A DNA stretch of 64,000 nt from Chitinophagaceae bacterium (GTDB lineage: Bacteria > Bacteroidota > Bacteroidia > Chitinophagales > Chitinophagaceae), in the NCBI GenBank assembly GCA_017307755.1, contig JAFKGQ010000004.1, positions 124,001-188,000 on the forward strand, read 5' to 3'. Below the pieces are notes generated by a model. That model saw only the letters and a program-made list of their open reading frames with translations, did not search any database and had not been told where the DNA came from. Position 1 is the stretch's first letter. Each line of letters starts with the position of its first letter. Shown one piece after another: positions 1-8,033 of this stretch. A program made the position numbers and the translations under genes.

Positions 1-84
1 TCACCCGGATCTTCCGTCACATTCAGCAACGTTGACATTAGTTCCGGTAACTGCAATGCTATCTATATCGATCGAAATGATTAA
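1..84 (+). CDS. C-terminal fragment of an unidentified protein
   Basis: Reading frame 1 is open from the window edge to a TAA at 82-84 and encodes 27 residues that end in YIDRND. The alternating small and hydrophobic residues (VTFSNVDISSG, AIYI) would suit the last coils of a parallel beta-helix or another secreted beta-rich protein, but the piece is too short to name. It stops 12 bases before the next gene. The start lies outside the window. I cannot exclude chance openness. Confidence 0.4.
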   Translation, partial: SPGSSVTFSNVDISSGNCNAIYIDRND

Positions 85-96
85 ATAATACCATTT

Positions 97-636
97 ATGC
101 ACTTTTTGTTATCACTGAAAATGATGATCCTTTTCTTTATTAATTCCCAGATTGGGAATATATACGGGGTGAAGTTTACCACCATCGAAGGGACAAGCAG
201 ATCTATGAGCGAATTTGCCGGGAAGAAAATATTGATCCTTGTTTTGTCGGGAGTTAAGAATGAGATAAATACGGCCTATCTGCAACGTATTGACTCGGTG
301 AGTAAGGAATATGCTGATCAACTGTTCGTTATCGGCGTTCCTTTTTATGATGATAATGATCATATGGAAAATGAGGATACCCTGAGGCAATATTATCGTA
401 GTACGCTTGGGGCCCAGGTGATTATAACAAGGGGAATGATGACCCGCAAGGCAGCCGGCAATAATCAAAGTGAGCTATTTTCCTGGTTGACTAACAGCCA
501 AAAGAATACTCATTTCGATCAGGACGTCGCCGGTGCCGGCCAGAAATATTTTATCAATGAAAAAGGCGAATTGTTCGGTGTGTTGGACCCTACATCAAAC
601 TTAAGTGAACGAATGCTTAAAAGGATGCTGAAATAA
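97..636 (+). CDS. glutathione-peroxidase-like thioredoxin-fold protein without cysteines
   Basis: 179 residues. After a short hydrophobic N-terminus (about residues 3-15, a possible signal peptide or anchor), the protein follows the glutathione peroxidase layout: a VKFTTIEG start like the usual DFTVKTIDG, a strand KKILILVLSG where the catalytic-Cys loop should be, and a C-terminal block FSWLTNSQKNTHFDQDV then KYFINEKGELFGVLDP that resembles the end of bacterial GPx. There is no cysteine anywhere. The Gln and Trp of the catalytic tetrad also look replaced (PFYDD for PCNQF, AGAGQK for WNFTK). I infer a GPx/peroxiredoxin-fold pseudo-enzyme, possibly structural or ligand-binding. Family placement is moderate; a generic AhpC/TSA-fold protein is the alternative. 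The gene is convergent with the Crp/Fnr gene that ends 18 bases downstream. Confidence 0.6.
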   Translation: MHFLLSLKMMILFFINSQIGNIYGVKFTTIEGTSRSMSEFAGKKILILVLSGVKNEINTAYLQRIDSVSKEYADQLFVIGVPFYDDNDHMENEDTLRQYYRSTLGAQVIITRGMMTRKAAGNNQSELFSWLTNSQKNTHFDQDVAGAGQKYFINEKGELFGVLDPTSNLSERMLKRMLK

Positions 637-653
637 ATTCCTCCTTTTCATCA

Positions 654-1352
654 TCATGGCTCTGTCTCTTTGGTAAGCTCCAGCAGCTTGTCTGCGTTGA
701 GGATAGCAATGTTCTTCCCCTCCGTTCGGATCATCTGCTCTTCCGTAAACTCATTGATGATGCGAAACACCGTCTCATAGGTAGTGCCGGCAAAGGAAGC
801 CAGGTCCTGCCGGCTGAGCGACACATCGATCAACCCACCGGCTGTGGTCCCAAATTTATCCCGCAGCGCTACCAGCGCCTGTGCTATACGTCCCTTCACC
901 TGCATGTGCGCCAGGTTACGCATCTTTCGCTCTGAATCCTGCAGTTCGTCGGCAAAGAACAGCAGCAACTGGTAGATGAATTCGTAATTTATTTTTAACG
1001 TGGATTGGAAGAAATCCAAGTCGATGTAGCACACCTGCACGGGTTCGATGGCGGTTGCCGAGATAGGATATTGGACGACATGATGTCCTAAGCCCCGGTG
1101 GCCGAGAATATCGCCTTTTTGTGCAAACCGTATGATGAGTTCCTTTTCCTCCCCCCATTTTTTATGCACTTTCACCTTACCGCTGTAAACAAAATAAATG
1201 CCTTTTACCTCTTCACCTTCCCGGAAGATCAATTCCCCTTTTTTGTAATAAAAAGTCTTTCTGTTGGCGTCGACGGCGGGTAACCACTCGGGCAGGCATC
1301 TTTTACAGAGAAAACAGCTTTTCAGATCACAGGTATGATTAATTTTCTTCAT
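654..1352 (-). CDS. Crp/Fnr-family regulator with N-terminal cysteine cluster
   Basis: 232 residues. A cyclic-nucleotide-binding-type beta-roll (about 30-120, FREGEEVKGIYFVYSGKVKVH) is followed by a long dimer helix and a C-terminal winged helix (about 150-225). The recognition helix carries ETVFR, keeping the Glu and Arg of the FNR/CRP E-x-x-x-R pattern but with Phe at the Ser position of FNR. Four cysteines sit at the extreme N-terminus (C8, C13, C16, C19, spacing C-x4-C-x2-C-x2-C), with one more near residue 108. Such clusters hold Fe-S centres that sense oxygen or NO in FNR relatives; whether this one does is inference. It is divergent from the nitrate operon, with 358 bases between, so it is the natural candidate to control that operon. 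The start ATG is preceded by a TACTTTTA box resembling the Bacteroidota -7 element. Confidence 0.88.
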   Translation of the reverse strand: MKKINHTCDLKSCFLCKRCLPEWLPAVDANRKTFYYKKGELIFREGEEVKGIYFVYSGKVKVHKKWGEEKELIIRFAQKGDILGHRGLGHHVVQYPISATAIEPVQVCYIDLDFFQSTLKINYEFIYQLLLFFADELQDSERKMRNLAHMQVKGRIAQALVALRDKFGTTAGGLIDVSLSRQDLASFAGTTYETVFRIINEFTEEQMIRTEGKNIAILNADKLLELTKETEP

Positions 1353-1710
1353 GTCCAGAGCTTTACGTTTTTGCCGGCGTAAAAGTAGGTCTGAATAGCG
1401 GGTTAATATTATATTTAATAAATAAATATATTTATTAAAGTCCGTATATGGGCGAAAATAACCTATAAATACCTTATTTTTATGATACCTGCAAGGTTTT
1501 AAGAGAAAATTGATTTTCTTATTCAGTTGTACATATTAAATGTAATTTTTTATAATATGTATGAAACCTGATCCAGTCTACGATCGCCTTCCGTTTTTTC
1601 GATTGTCTGCTATATGAATCCTGGTATACAAAAAGCCCCGGAAGAGGTTCAGTCTATCCGAGGCTTGAAGGATAAAATGATGGCTCATTTTAAACCAAAA
1701 CAAATGTAGG
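1353..1710. other. divergent intergenic control region of the nitrate operon
   Basis: 358 bases without a convincing gene between the Crp/Fnr gene and the porin. It holds an AT-rich perfect inverted repeat (1414-1439), an imperfect hairpin (1633-1641 AAGCCCCGG with 1658-1666 CCGAGGCTT) and a 10-codon open frame at 1677-1709 that begins with two Met codons and stops one base before the porin ATG. The length and the structures suggest a transcribed leader for the nitrate operon. I see no T-run that would make the hairpin a terminator, and no match to a riboswitch I can name. Confidence 0.5.
1414..1439. promoter_or_regulatory. AT-rich perfect palindrome, possible regulator site
   Basis: Arms TTTAATAAATA and TATTTATTAAA (11 bases each) flank a 4-base spacer. 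It sits 62 bases upstream of the Crp/Fnr start and about 270 upstream of the porin. Symmetry and position suit an operator of a dimeric regulator, but it does not match the FNR consensus TTGAT-N4-ATCAA, and an AT-rich region makes chance palindromes more likely. Confidence 0.35.
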
Positions 1711-3207
1711 ATGAAAAAGAGAGATTTCATCGCCGCATCGGTTATTCTACTGATGCTGGGAAAGCCTTTCTCCGGAACGGCTCAATTTTCCCTCACAGGA
1801 CAACTGCGCACCCGTTCAGAACTCCGCGACGGGTATGGGACCCTGGAGACAAAAGGCAATACACCCGCCTTCTTTACTTCCCAACGGGTCAGACTTAATT
1901 TCAATTACCGCAGCTCACGAGTGATCTTCCAGGCCTCTTTACAGGATGTAAGGATCTGGGGAGCCGATGCATCCACCATCAACAATGCCGACGGCAACCG
2001 TCTCAGTCTGCATGAAGCATGGGCCGACATTATCCTGGCCAATGCAAAAGACAGCAGCTTGCCGGGAAGTGCCGTGGAATATTTCAGCATCAAGATCGGT
2101 CGCCAGGAGCTGGTATACGACGATCAGCGGCTGCTGGGTAACCTGGATTGGCTGCAACAGGCAAGACGGCACGACGCTATTGTGTTCAAGCTGCTGTACA
2201 AAGGCTGGCAGGCAGACCTGGGCACTGCATTCAACCAGAATTCGGATGCCATAGGATACAATGGTACGTTTTATACCCCTGCCAATGTCCCTCCATATGT
2301 AAAGGACAGCAAGGGTAATCTTGCACCCGCGCCTGCTGGCATGGTGCCATTGACCAACGCATCCGGCGTCAGCGTGAGAGGCGGCGCACCGCTGCTGGCC
2401 AGCGCTGCCGGCACCAACGGCATGAACCAGCTGTATAAATCCATGCAATTCCTCTATCTGGCGGGAAAGTTCGGCAGCACCCGGATCGCGGGTCTGGCGC
2501 TTGCCGATGAATTTGGTAAATACAGCTTTGATTCCGTCCGGAATATAGCCGGCTCGGACACGGGCTATATATATGGCCGCCGGTTTAACCGCAGCGGTGT
2601 GAACACGCGTCTCACCGCCGGCGCCTTGCTGACCAGCCAGCTGGGACAACAAAAAGAATGGTCCTTACAAGCCGGATATTATTACCAGACAGGTAAAAAC
2701 CGGGATGGGGTCAACCTGGGCGCATATACTACTACGTTATCAATATCCTACGCTCCTCGCAATTTTTCTCTCACGGCCGGATGGGATTATCTGACAGGCG
2801 GCTTCGACCCCCTGTATGGCACTCCTCATAAATTCTGGGGCTCCATGGACTATTTCTATGCGGCTTCGGGATCGCCCGCAGCGGGTCTGAACAACCCCTT
2901 CCTGAAAGGGAAATATACTTCTCCGGGTAAAAGGTTCTTTGCAGAGCTGGCTTATCATTACTTCGGTCTGGCGGATAACGCAAAGGACGCCAAAGGGGAT
3001 GCGGTGTCCAAATATCTGGGCAGCGAGGTGGACGCCACGCTCAGCTATGGTCTGAATAAGATCACCAATATAGAGCTGGGTGCATCTTTAATGGCTGCCA
3101 CGCACAGCATGGAGTACGCCAAAGGCATTGCCACGGGGGCCGCCCGTCTTACGGCAAATTGGGCCTACCTGCAGGTGAATATCCGCCCCGACTTTTTTAG
3201 CAAATAA
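1711..3207 (+). CDS. alginate-export-type outer-membrane porin of the nitrate operon
   Basis: 498 residues with an N-terminal signal peptide (about 1-24, ending GTAQF). The body is rich in alternating beta strands with aromatic girdles: an early QLRTRSELRDGYG segment, VYDDQRLLGNLDWLQQARRHDA, and a final strand LQVNIRPDFF ending in an aromatic-rich tail. That layout and the roughly 500-residue length fit the alginate export (AlgE-like) family of 18-stranded barrels. In Bacteroidota such porins often precede the nitrate transporter, so I infer an outer-membrane channel for nitrate or nitrite rather than alginate. It is the first gene of the operon; the NarK gene starts 27 bases downstream. The start codon follows a short open frame that ends one base before it. 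Confidence 0.82.
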   Translation: MKKRDFIAASVILLMLGKPFSGTAQFSLTGQLRTRSELRDGYGTLETKGNTPAFFTSQRVRLNFNYRSSRVIFQASLQDVRIWGADASTINNADGNRLSLHEAWADIILANAKDSSLPGSAVEYFSIKIGRQELVYDDQRLLGNLDWLQQARRHDAIVFKLLYKGWQADLGTAFNQNSDAIGYNGTFYTPANVPPYVKDSKGNLAPAPAGMVPLTNASGVSVRGGAPLLASAAGTNGMNQLYKSMQFLYLAGKFGSTRIAGLALADEFGKYSFDSVRNIAGSDTGYIYGRRFNRSGVNTRLTAGALLTSQLGQQKEWSLQAGYYYQTGKNRDGVNLGAYTTTLSISYAPRNFSLTAGWDYLTGGFDPLYGTPHKFWGSMDYFYAASGSPAAGLNNPFLKGKYTSPGKRFFAELAYHYFGLADNAKDAKGDAVSKYLGSEVDATLSYGLNKITNIELGASLMAATHSMEYAKGIATGAARLTANWAYLQVNIRPDFFSK

Positions 3208-3234
3208 TACCTATCGACCTATAAAATTATTTTC

Positions 3235-4539
3235 ATGACTACTCCGACAAACAACCAGCCTCTGGATTCTATAAAGCTTTTCTCTCTGGGAAGTATTCAA
3301 ATGCGCACGTTTCACATCACCTGGCTGATGTTCTTTGTATGCTTTTTCGGATGGTTTGGACTGGCTCCGCTGATGCCGACCATCCGTGTAGACCTGGGGC
3401 TGACCAAGGCGCAGGTGGGCAATATTATCATTGCATCCGTATCTTCCACTATTGTAGCCAGATTGATCATCGGCAGGCTTTGCGACAAATGGGGCCCACG
3501 CAAGGCGGCTGTAAGGTTGTTGATAGTAGGCTCGATACCTGTATTCCTTGTAGGGCTGGCAAAGGATTATACCACCTTCCTGTTGTTCCGTCTGGCCATC
3601 GGTGTCATCGGCGCTTCCTTTGTCATCACTCAGTTTCATACATCTATGATGTTTGCGCCGAGGATAAAAGGAACAGCCAATGCCATCACAGGCGGCTGGG
3701 GCAACCTGGGCGGCGGTGTCACCAATATGGTAATGCCGTTGATATTCGCTGCCATCGTAGGCTTTGGGTATACCAAACATGAAGCCTGGCGCTATGCCAT
3801 GATCGTACCTGGTCTGATGATGCTGATCATCGCCTTCCTCTATTATCGCTATACAAAGGACACGCCGGCAGGCAATTTTGAGGATATTGGCCGTACTGTA
3901 TCCGCGGGGAAGACAGACTGGTCCGCACTGGCCGATTGGAGGGTGTGGGCGCTTACTCTCGCCTATGGTTGTTGTTTTGGCATGGAGATTACTTTTGACA
4001 ATGTCGCTTCACTCCATTTCGTGGATTCCTTCAAACTGTCCCAGAGCAGCGCTGGTTTCTGGGCGGGGATATTTGGATTTATGAACCTGTTTGCCCGTGC
4101 GTTGGGCGGCATTGTATCCGACAAAATAGGCGCCCGCTGGGGGCTCAGGGGCAAGGGGCTATTGCTGTCTGGCATGCTGTTGCTGGAAGGCATCGGGCTG
4201 ATGGCTTTTGCTTCGGCAGGGACCTTTGCCCTGGCCATCATCTTTATGCTTTCTTTCGCCCTTTTTCTGAAGATGGCCAATGGCGCTACCTATGGTATTG
4301 TACCGTTCATCAACGAAAAGAACATCGGACTTATCAGCGGCGTGGTAGGCGCCGGCGGCAACCTGGGCGGCATGCTCTTTGGATTCCTTTTCAAATCCGA
4401 ATCCATCAGCTATGTGCAGGCATTTACTTATATCGGCATATCCGTCGTAATCATATCGCTGGTGATCCTGGCCACCCGCATGCGTAAGAGCCCGGTGACC
4501 ACTGGCGAAATAGCGATGACCGAAACGGCATTTTCATGA
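3235..4539 (+). CDS. narK: NarK/NasA-type nitrate/nitrite transporter (MFS)
   Basis: 434 residues, about 12 membrane helices. Both nitrate-signature stretches of the NNP family are visible: GGWGNLGGGVTNMVMP in helix 5 (about residues 150-166) and GAGGNLGGMLFGF in helix 11. The loop RLCDKWGPRKAA is the MFS A-motif after helix 2, and the substrate Arg lies in the RLAIGVIGASF region of helix 4. It moves nitrate, and possibly nitrite in exchange, across the inner membrane. The gene overlaps the nitrate reductase by 4 bases (ATGA), which implies translational coupling. Assimilatory import is the natural reading given the cytoplasmic reductase next to it. Confidence 0.92.
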   Translation: MTTPTNNQPLDSIKLFSLGSIQMRTFHITWLMFFVCFFGWFGLAPLMPTIRVDLGLTKAQVGNIIIASVSSTIVARLIIGRLCDKWGPRKAAVRLLIVGSIPVFLVGLAKDYTTFLLFRLAIGVIGASFVITQFHTSMMFAPRIKGTANAITGGWGNLGGGVTNMVMPLIFAAIVGFGYTKHEAWRYAMIVPGLMMLIIAFLYYRYTKDTPAGNFEDIGRTVSAGKTDWSALADWRVWALTLAYGCCFGMEITFDNVASLHFVDSFKLSQSSAGFWAGIFGFMNLFARALGGIVSDKIGARWGLRGKGLLLSGMLLLEGIGLMAFASAGTFALAIIFMLSFALFLKMANGATYGIVPFINEKNIGLISGVVGAGGNLGGMLFGFLFKSESISYVQAFTYIGISVVIISLVILATRMRKSPVTTGEIAMTETAFS

Positions 4540-7500
4540 ACAGATCCCAGTCCTTTTCCACCACCTGCTGTTACTGCGGCGTAGGCTGCGGGATTACCGT
4601 GTACAAAGATAAAAAAGGGAATATCACGGTGGAAGGGGATGCTGCGTATCCTGTCAACAAGGGCATGTTATGCAGCAAAGGGCTCAATCTGCATTATACG
4701 GTCAACGACAGAAGCGACCGTCTGCTCTATCCGCAGATGCGTTATAACAGACAGATGCCGTTGGAAAGAGTAAGCTGGGATGCCGCCCTGGACCGTGCGG
4801 CTGCGGTATTCAGGACGCTTATCGAAAAATACGGACCGGACTCCGTGGCCTTTTATATTTCAGGTCAATGTCTGACGGAAGAATATTATGTCATCAACAA
4901 GCTGATGAAAGGTTTTATCGGCAGCAATAACGTTGACAGCAATTCCCGTCTCTGTATGAGCAGCGCCGTCGCGGCCTATAAAAAGGCCCTGGGTGAAGAC
5001 AGCGTTCCCATGAATTATTCCGACATCGAGGCAGCGGATTGTTTTTTTGTTACAGGGGCTAATCCCGCCTGGTGTCACCCCATCCTTTGGAGGAGGATAG
5101 AGGCCCATAAAGCTGCCCATCCCCATGTAAGGATCATTGTAGCCGACCCAAGACAGACGGATACCGCCGGACTGGCGGACTGCTATCTGCCTATCCGCCC
5201 GGGTACGGACATTACCCTGCATCATGCTCTCGGCAGGATATTGATCGAAGAAGGAGCCATCGACCCGGAATTTATACATTACCATACGGAAGGGTTCGCA
5301 GCTTATAAAGATGTGGTATTCCGCCGGACCATTGCCGAAGCGGCCTCTCTCTGCGGAGTAACCGAAGAAAAGATATACCAGGCCGCCGGCTATATCGGGG
5401 ATGCGAAGGGTTTTATCAGCATGTGGACCATGGGGCTCAATCAAAGCGTCGGTGGCGTGGACAAGATCCTTTCACTGATAAACCTGCACTTGGCGACGGG
5501 ACACATCGGCAAATCCGGCTCGGGGCCTTTTTCTCTCACTGGTCAACCAAACGCCATGGGTGGACGTGAGGTGGGCGGCTTGGCCAACCTGCTACCGGCC
5601 CATCTTGACCTTGCCATTCCGGCTCACCGGGAAAAGGTACAACGATTCTGGGGTGGCACTGCCATCTCCCCCAAGCCCGGACTGACAGCCACGGAGATAT
5701 TCGAAGCATTGGAACAGGGCCGGTTAAAGGCTATCTGGATATTGGGCACAAACCCCCTGATCAGTCTGCCCGATGTGCGAAAAGCCGAAGCTGCCCTGAA
5801 AAAAGCAAAATTCGTCGTGGTGGAAGACATCAGCAACAAGCCTGAGACATTGGCCTATGCCGACCTGATCCTGCCTGCGGCAGGCTGGACGGAAAAAGAA
5901 GGTACCATGACTAATTCAGAAAGACGGATCAGTTATTTACATAAGATCGTGGACCCTCCCGGTGAAGCCCTTCCTGATGCCGAGATCATCTGTCGTCTGG
6001 CCAGGAAAATGGGTTATCGGGGTTTTGATTTTCCGGATAGTGCGGCTATATACCAGGAGTATGTGCGGTTGACGGCAGGCACGTCCATAGATGTCAGTGA
6101 TCTAAGTCACGAAGTCCTGCGTGAAAGACGATCGGTGCAATGGCCGACACAATGTCCGGATGATAAACGTCCTTTCTCGGGAGGACAGTTCTCCACGCCA
6201 TCCGGAAGGGCTATTTTCCATGCAGTTGGGGATACCCTTTCCAGTGAAACCCCGGACGAGGACTTCCCGCTGATACTCACCACAGGCCGTATCCGCGATC
6301 AATGGCATACCATGACCAAGACGGGGAAGGTGGGTAAGCTAAAACAACATATTGCCCAGGCTTTCCTGGAGATACACCCGGAAGACGCGCGTCAATTGGG
6401 CATCTCCGACAACGATGTAGTGATAGTGCAATCCCGCAGAGGCGAAGTGCGGTTAAAGGCACGGTTAACCACAGCCATCCGAAAAGGGGTGGTGTTCCTG
6501 CCCATGCATTGGGGTAAGATCCTGGGTAATGATCTGAACAGGGCCAACAACGTCACCCATAACCTGGTGGACCCTGTGTCCAAGGAACCTGATTTTAAAT
6601 ACTCAGCCGTCCGTGTCCTGAAGTACAGGAAAAAGAGGGAAAGGATCGTCGTAGTAGGCGCCGGCGCCGGCGCTTTTGGATTTGTAGCGTCCTATCGGGC
6701 GCTGAACAAAGAGGACGAGATCGTCATTTTCAGCAAAGAGAACTTCCCTTTTTACAACCGGGTACAGCTGCCGGATTATATCAGCGGTACGCAAAGCTGG
6801 GAGCAACTGATCAAGATGACGGATGAAGAAGAGCCGGGCTATCATATACGGATGCATCGGGGTGTCAGCATCGGACAAATAAACAGGGAAGATAAATACG
6901 TGATGGATTCGAGGGGTGTGAAAACCTATTACGACAAACTGCTGCTGGCCACCGGCAGCAGAGCAACCCTTCCCAGGAACGTACCCACGCTGGAAGGCAT
7001 CTTTACCATGCGCAGCCGTATAGATGCCGACAACTTTAAAAAGTCGTTGCCGCCTGGTGGTCATGTAGTCATTGTGGGTGGCGGGTTGTTAGGTCTGGAA
7101 CTGGCGGCCTCACTGCGGGAGATCGGGATACAGGTGTCTATTGTCCATCGCAGCTCCCGTTTTCTTGACCGGCAGCTGGACGTGTTGGGCAGTCAACTGC
7201 TGCATGAGGAGATCATCGACCAGGGGTGCGAGATATACTACACCGATGAAGTACAGCTGTTCTATGGGCACCCCAGACTGACGGGCATTCGTCTCAGGAG
7301 CGGCAGGAGGCTGGATTGCGACGCCCTGGTATTTGCCATTGGCACGACGCCGAATATCGAGCTGGCTGTGTCGGCAGGGCTGCACTGCCAGCGGGGTGTC
7401 ATCGTCAATGAATACCTGCAGACCAGCGACCCGGACATTTTTGCCGTGGGCGAGATCGCAGAGTTCGACGGTATACTGTATGGTTTTACGGCAGCCGCCG

Positions 7501-8033
7501 AACAGCAGGCAGCCGTATTCGCAAGTTATCTCAATGGGGATATCAGCACTTATTACAAAGGCACCACCCTGATGAGCATCATCAAGATCCATGGTTTTGA
7601 TCTTTGCAGTATCGGTATTCCCGAGCGGCCCAATGAGCAGGACTATGAAGAGATCGTCTTTATAGACCGTGCCCGCCGCAGCTATAAGAAGTGTATTGTC
7701 CACCAGGACAGGCTGGTGGGGGCGATCCTCATCGGGGACAAGGACGAATTCCTTGAATTCAAAGAATTAATTGCCGGCAAGATCGAGCTGAATGAGCGAC
7801 GGCTGGGCCTGCTGCGCAGCGGTGGAAAAGCGGAGCCGGTATTGGGAAGGCTGGTATGCAGCTGTAATAACGTAGGCAGCGGCAATATAGAGAACAAGGC
7901 AGCGGCCGGTTGTACGGAGATGTCCCAGATCGCCGCCGCCACGGGCGCCGGCACTGGTTGCGGGTCCTGCCGGCCGGAAGTAAAAAAGATCCTGGAAAAG
8001 AAATTGGAGGAGATGAAGGTCCATGTTTCGTAA
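4536..8033 (+). CDS. nasA: assimilatory nitrate reductase fused to a NirB-like FAD/[2Fe-2S] module
   Basis: 1165 residues in three blocks. Residues 1-690 form a molybdopterin oxidoreductase: [4Fe-4S] ligands C11, C14, C18 and C46, the assimilatory signature GQPNAMGGREVGGLANLLP, and a C-terminal dinucleotide-binding part (LTTGRIRDQWHTMTKTG). Residues from about 700 to 1090 are a pyridine-nucleotide-disulfide-type reductase with the FAD motif VVVGAGAGAFG and an NAD(P)H motif VVIVGGGLLGLELA, as in the front of NirB. Residues 1100-1160 are a BFD-like [2Fe-2S] domain with C1108-x-C1110 and C1142-x2-C1145. The chain NAD(P)H to FAD to Fe-S to molybdenum in one polypeptide would make the enzyme self-sufficient. 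No siroheme domain follows, so it is not itself a nitrite reductase. It overlaps both neighbours (4 and 11 bases). Confidence 0.92.
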   Translation: MNRSQSFSTTCCYCGVGCGITVYKDKKGNITVEGDAAYPVNKGMLCSKGLNLHYTVNDRSDRLLYPQMRYNRQMPLERVSWDAALDRAAAVFRTLIEKYGPDSVAFYISGQCLTEEYYVINKLMKGFIGSNNVDSNSRLCMSSAVAAYKKALGEDSVPMNYSDIEAADCFFVTGANPAWCHPILWRRIEAHKAAHPHVRIIVADPRQTDTAGLADCYLPIRPGTDITLHHALGRILIEEGAIDPEFIHYHTEGFAAYKDVVFRRTIAEAASLCGVTEEKIYQAAGYIGDAKGFISMWTMGLNQSVGGVDKILSLINLHLATGHIGKSGSGPFSLTGQPNAMGGREVGGLANLLPAHLDLAIPAHREKVQRFWGGTAISPKPGLTATEIFEALEQGRLKAIWILGTNPLISLPDVRKAEAALKKAKFVVVEDISNKPETLAYADLILPAAGWTEKEGTMTNSERRISYLHKIVDPPGEALPDAEIICRLARKMGYRGFDFPDSAAIYQEYVRLTAGTSIDVSDLSHEVLRERRSVQWPTQCPDDKRPFSGGQFSTPSGRAIFHAVGDTLSSETPDEDFPLILTTGRIRDQWHTMTKTGKVGKLKQHIAQAFLEIHPEDARQLGISDNDVVIVQSRRGEVRLKARLTTAIRKGVVFLPMHWGKILGNDLNRANNVTHNLVDPVSKEPDFKYSAVRVLKYRKKRERIVVVGAGAGAFGFVASYRALNKEDEIVIFSKENFPFYNRVQLPDYISGTQSWEQLIKMTDEEEPGYHIRMHRGVSIGQINREDKYVMDSRGVKTYYDKLLLATGSRATLPRNVPTLEGIFTMRSRIDADNFKKSLPPGGHVVIVGGGLLGLELAASLREIGIQVSIVHRSSRFLDRQLDVLGSQLLHEEIIDQGCEIYYTDEVQLFYGHPRLTGIRLRSGRRLDCDALVFAIGTTPNIELAVSAGLHCQRGVIVNEYLQTSDPDIFAVGEIAEFDGILYGFTAAAEQQAAVFASYLNGDISTYYKGTTLMSIIKIHGFDLCSIGIPERPNEQDYEEIVFIDRARRSYKKCIVHQDRLVGAILIGDKDEFLEFKELIAGKIELNERRLGLLRSGGKAEPVLGRLVCSCNNVGSGNIENKAAAGCTEMSQIAAATGAGTGCGSCRPEVKKILEKKLEEMKVHVS

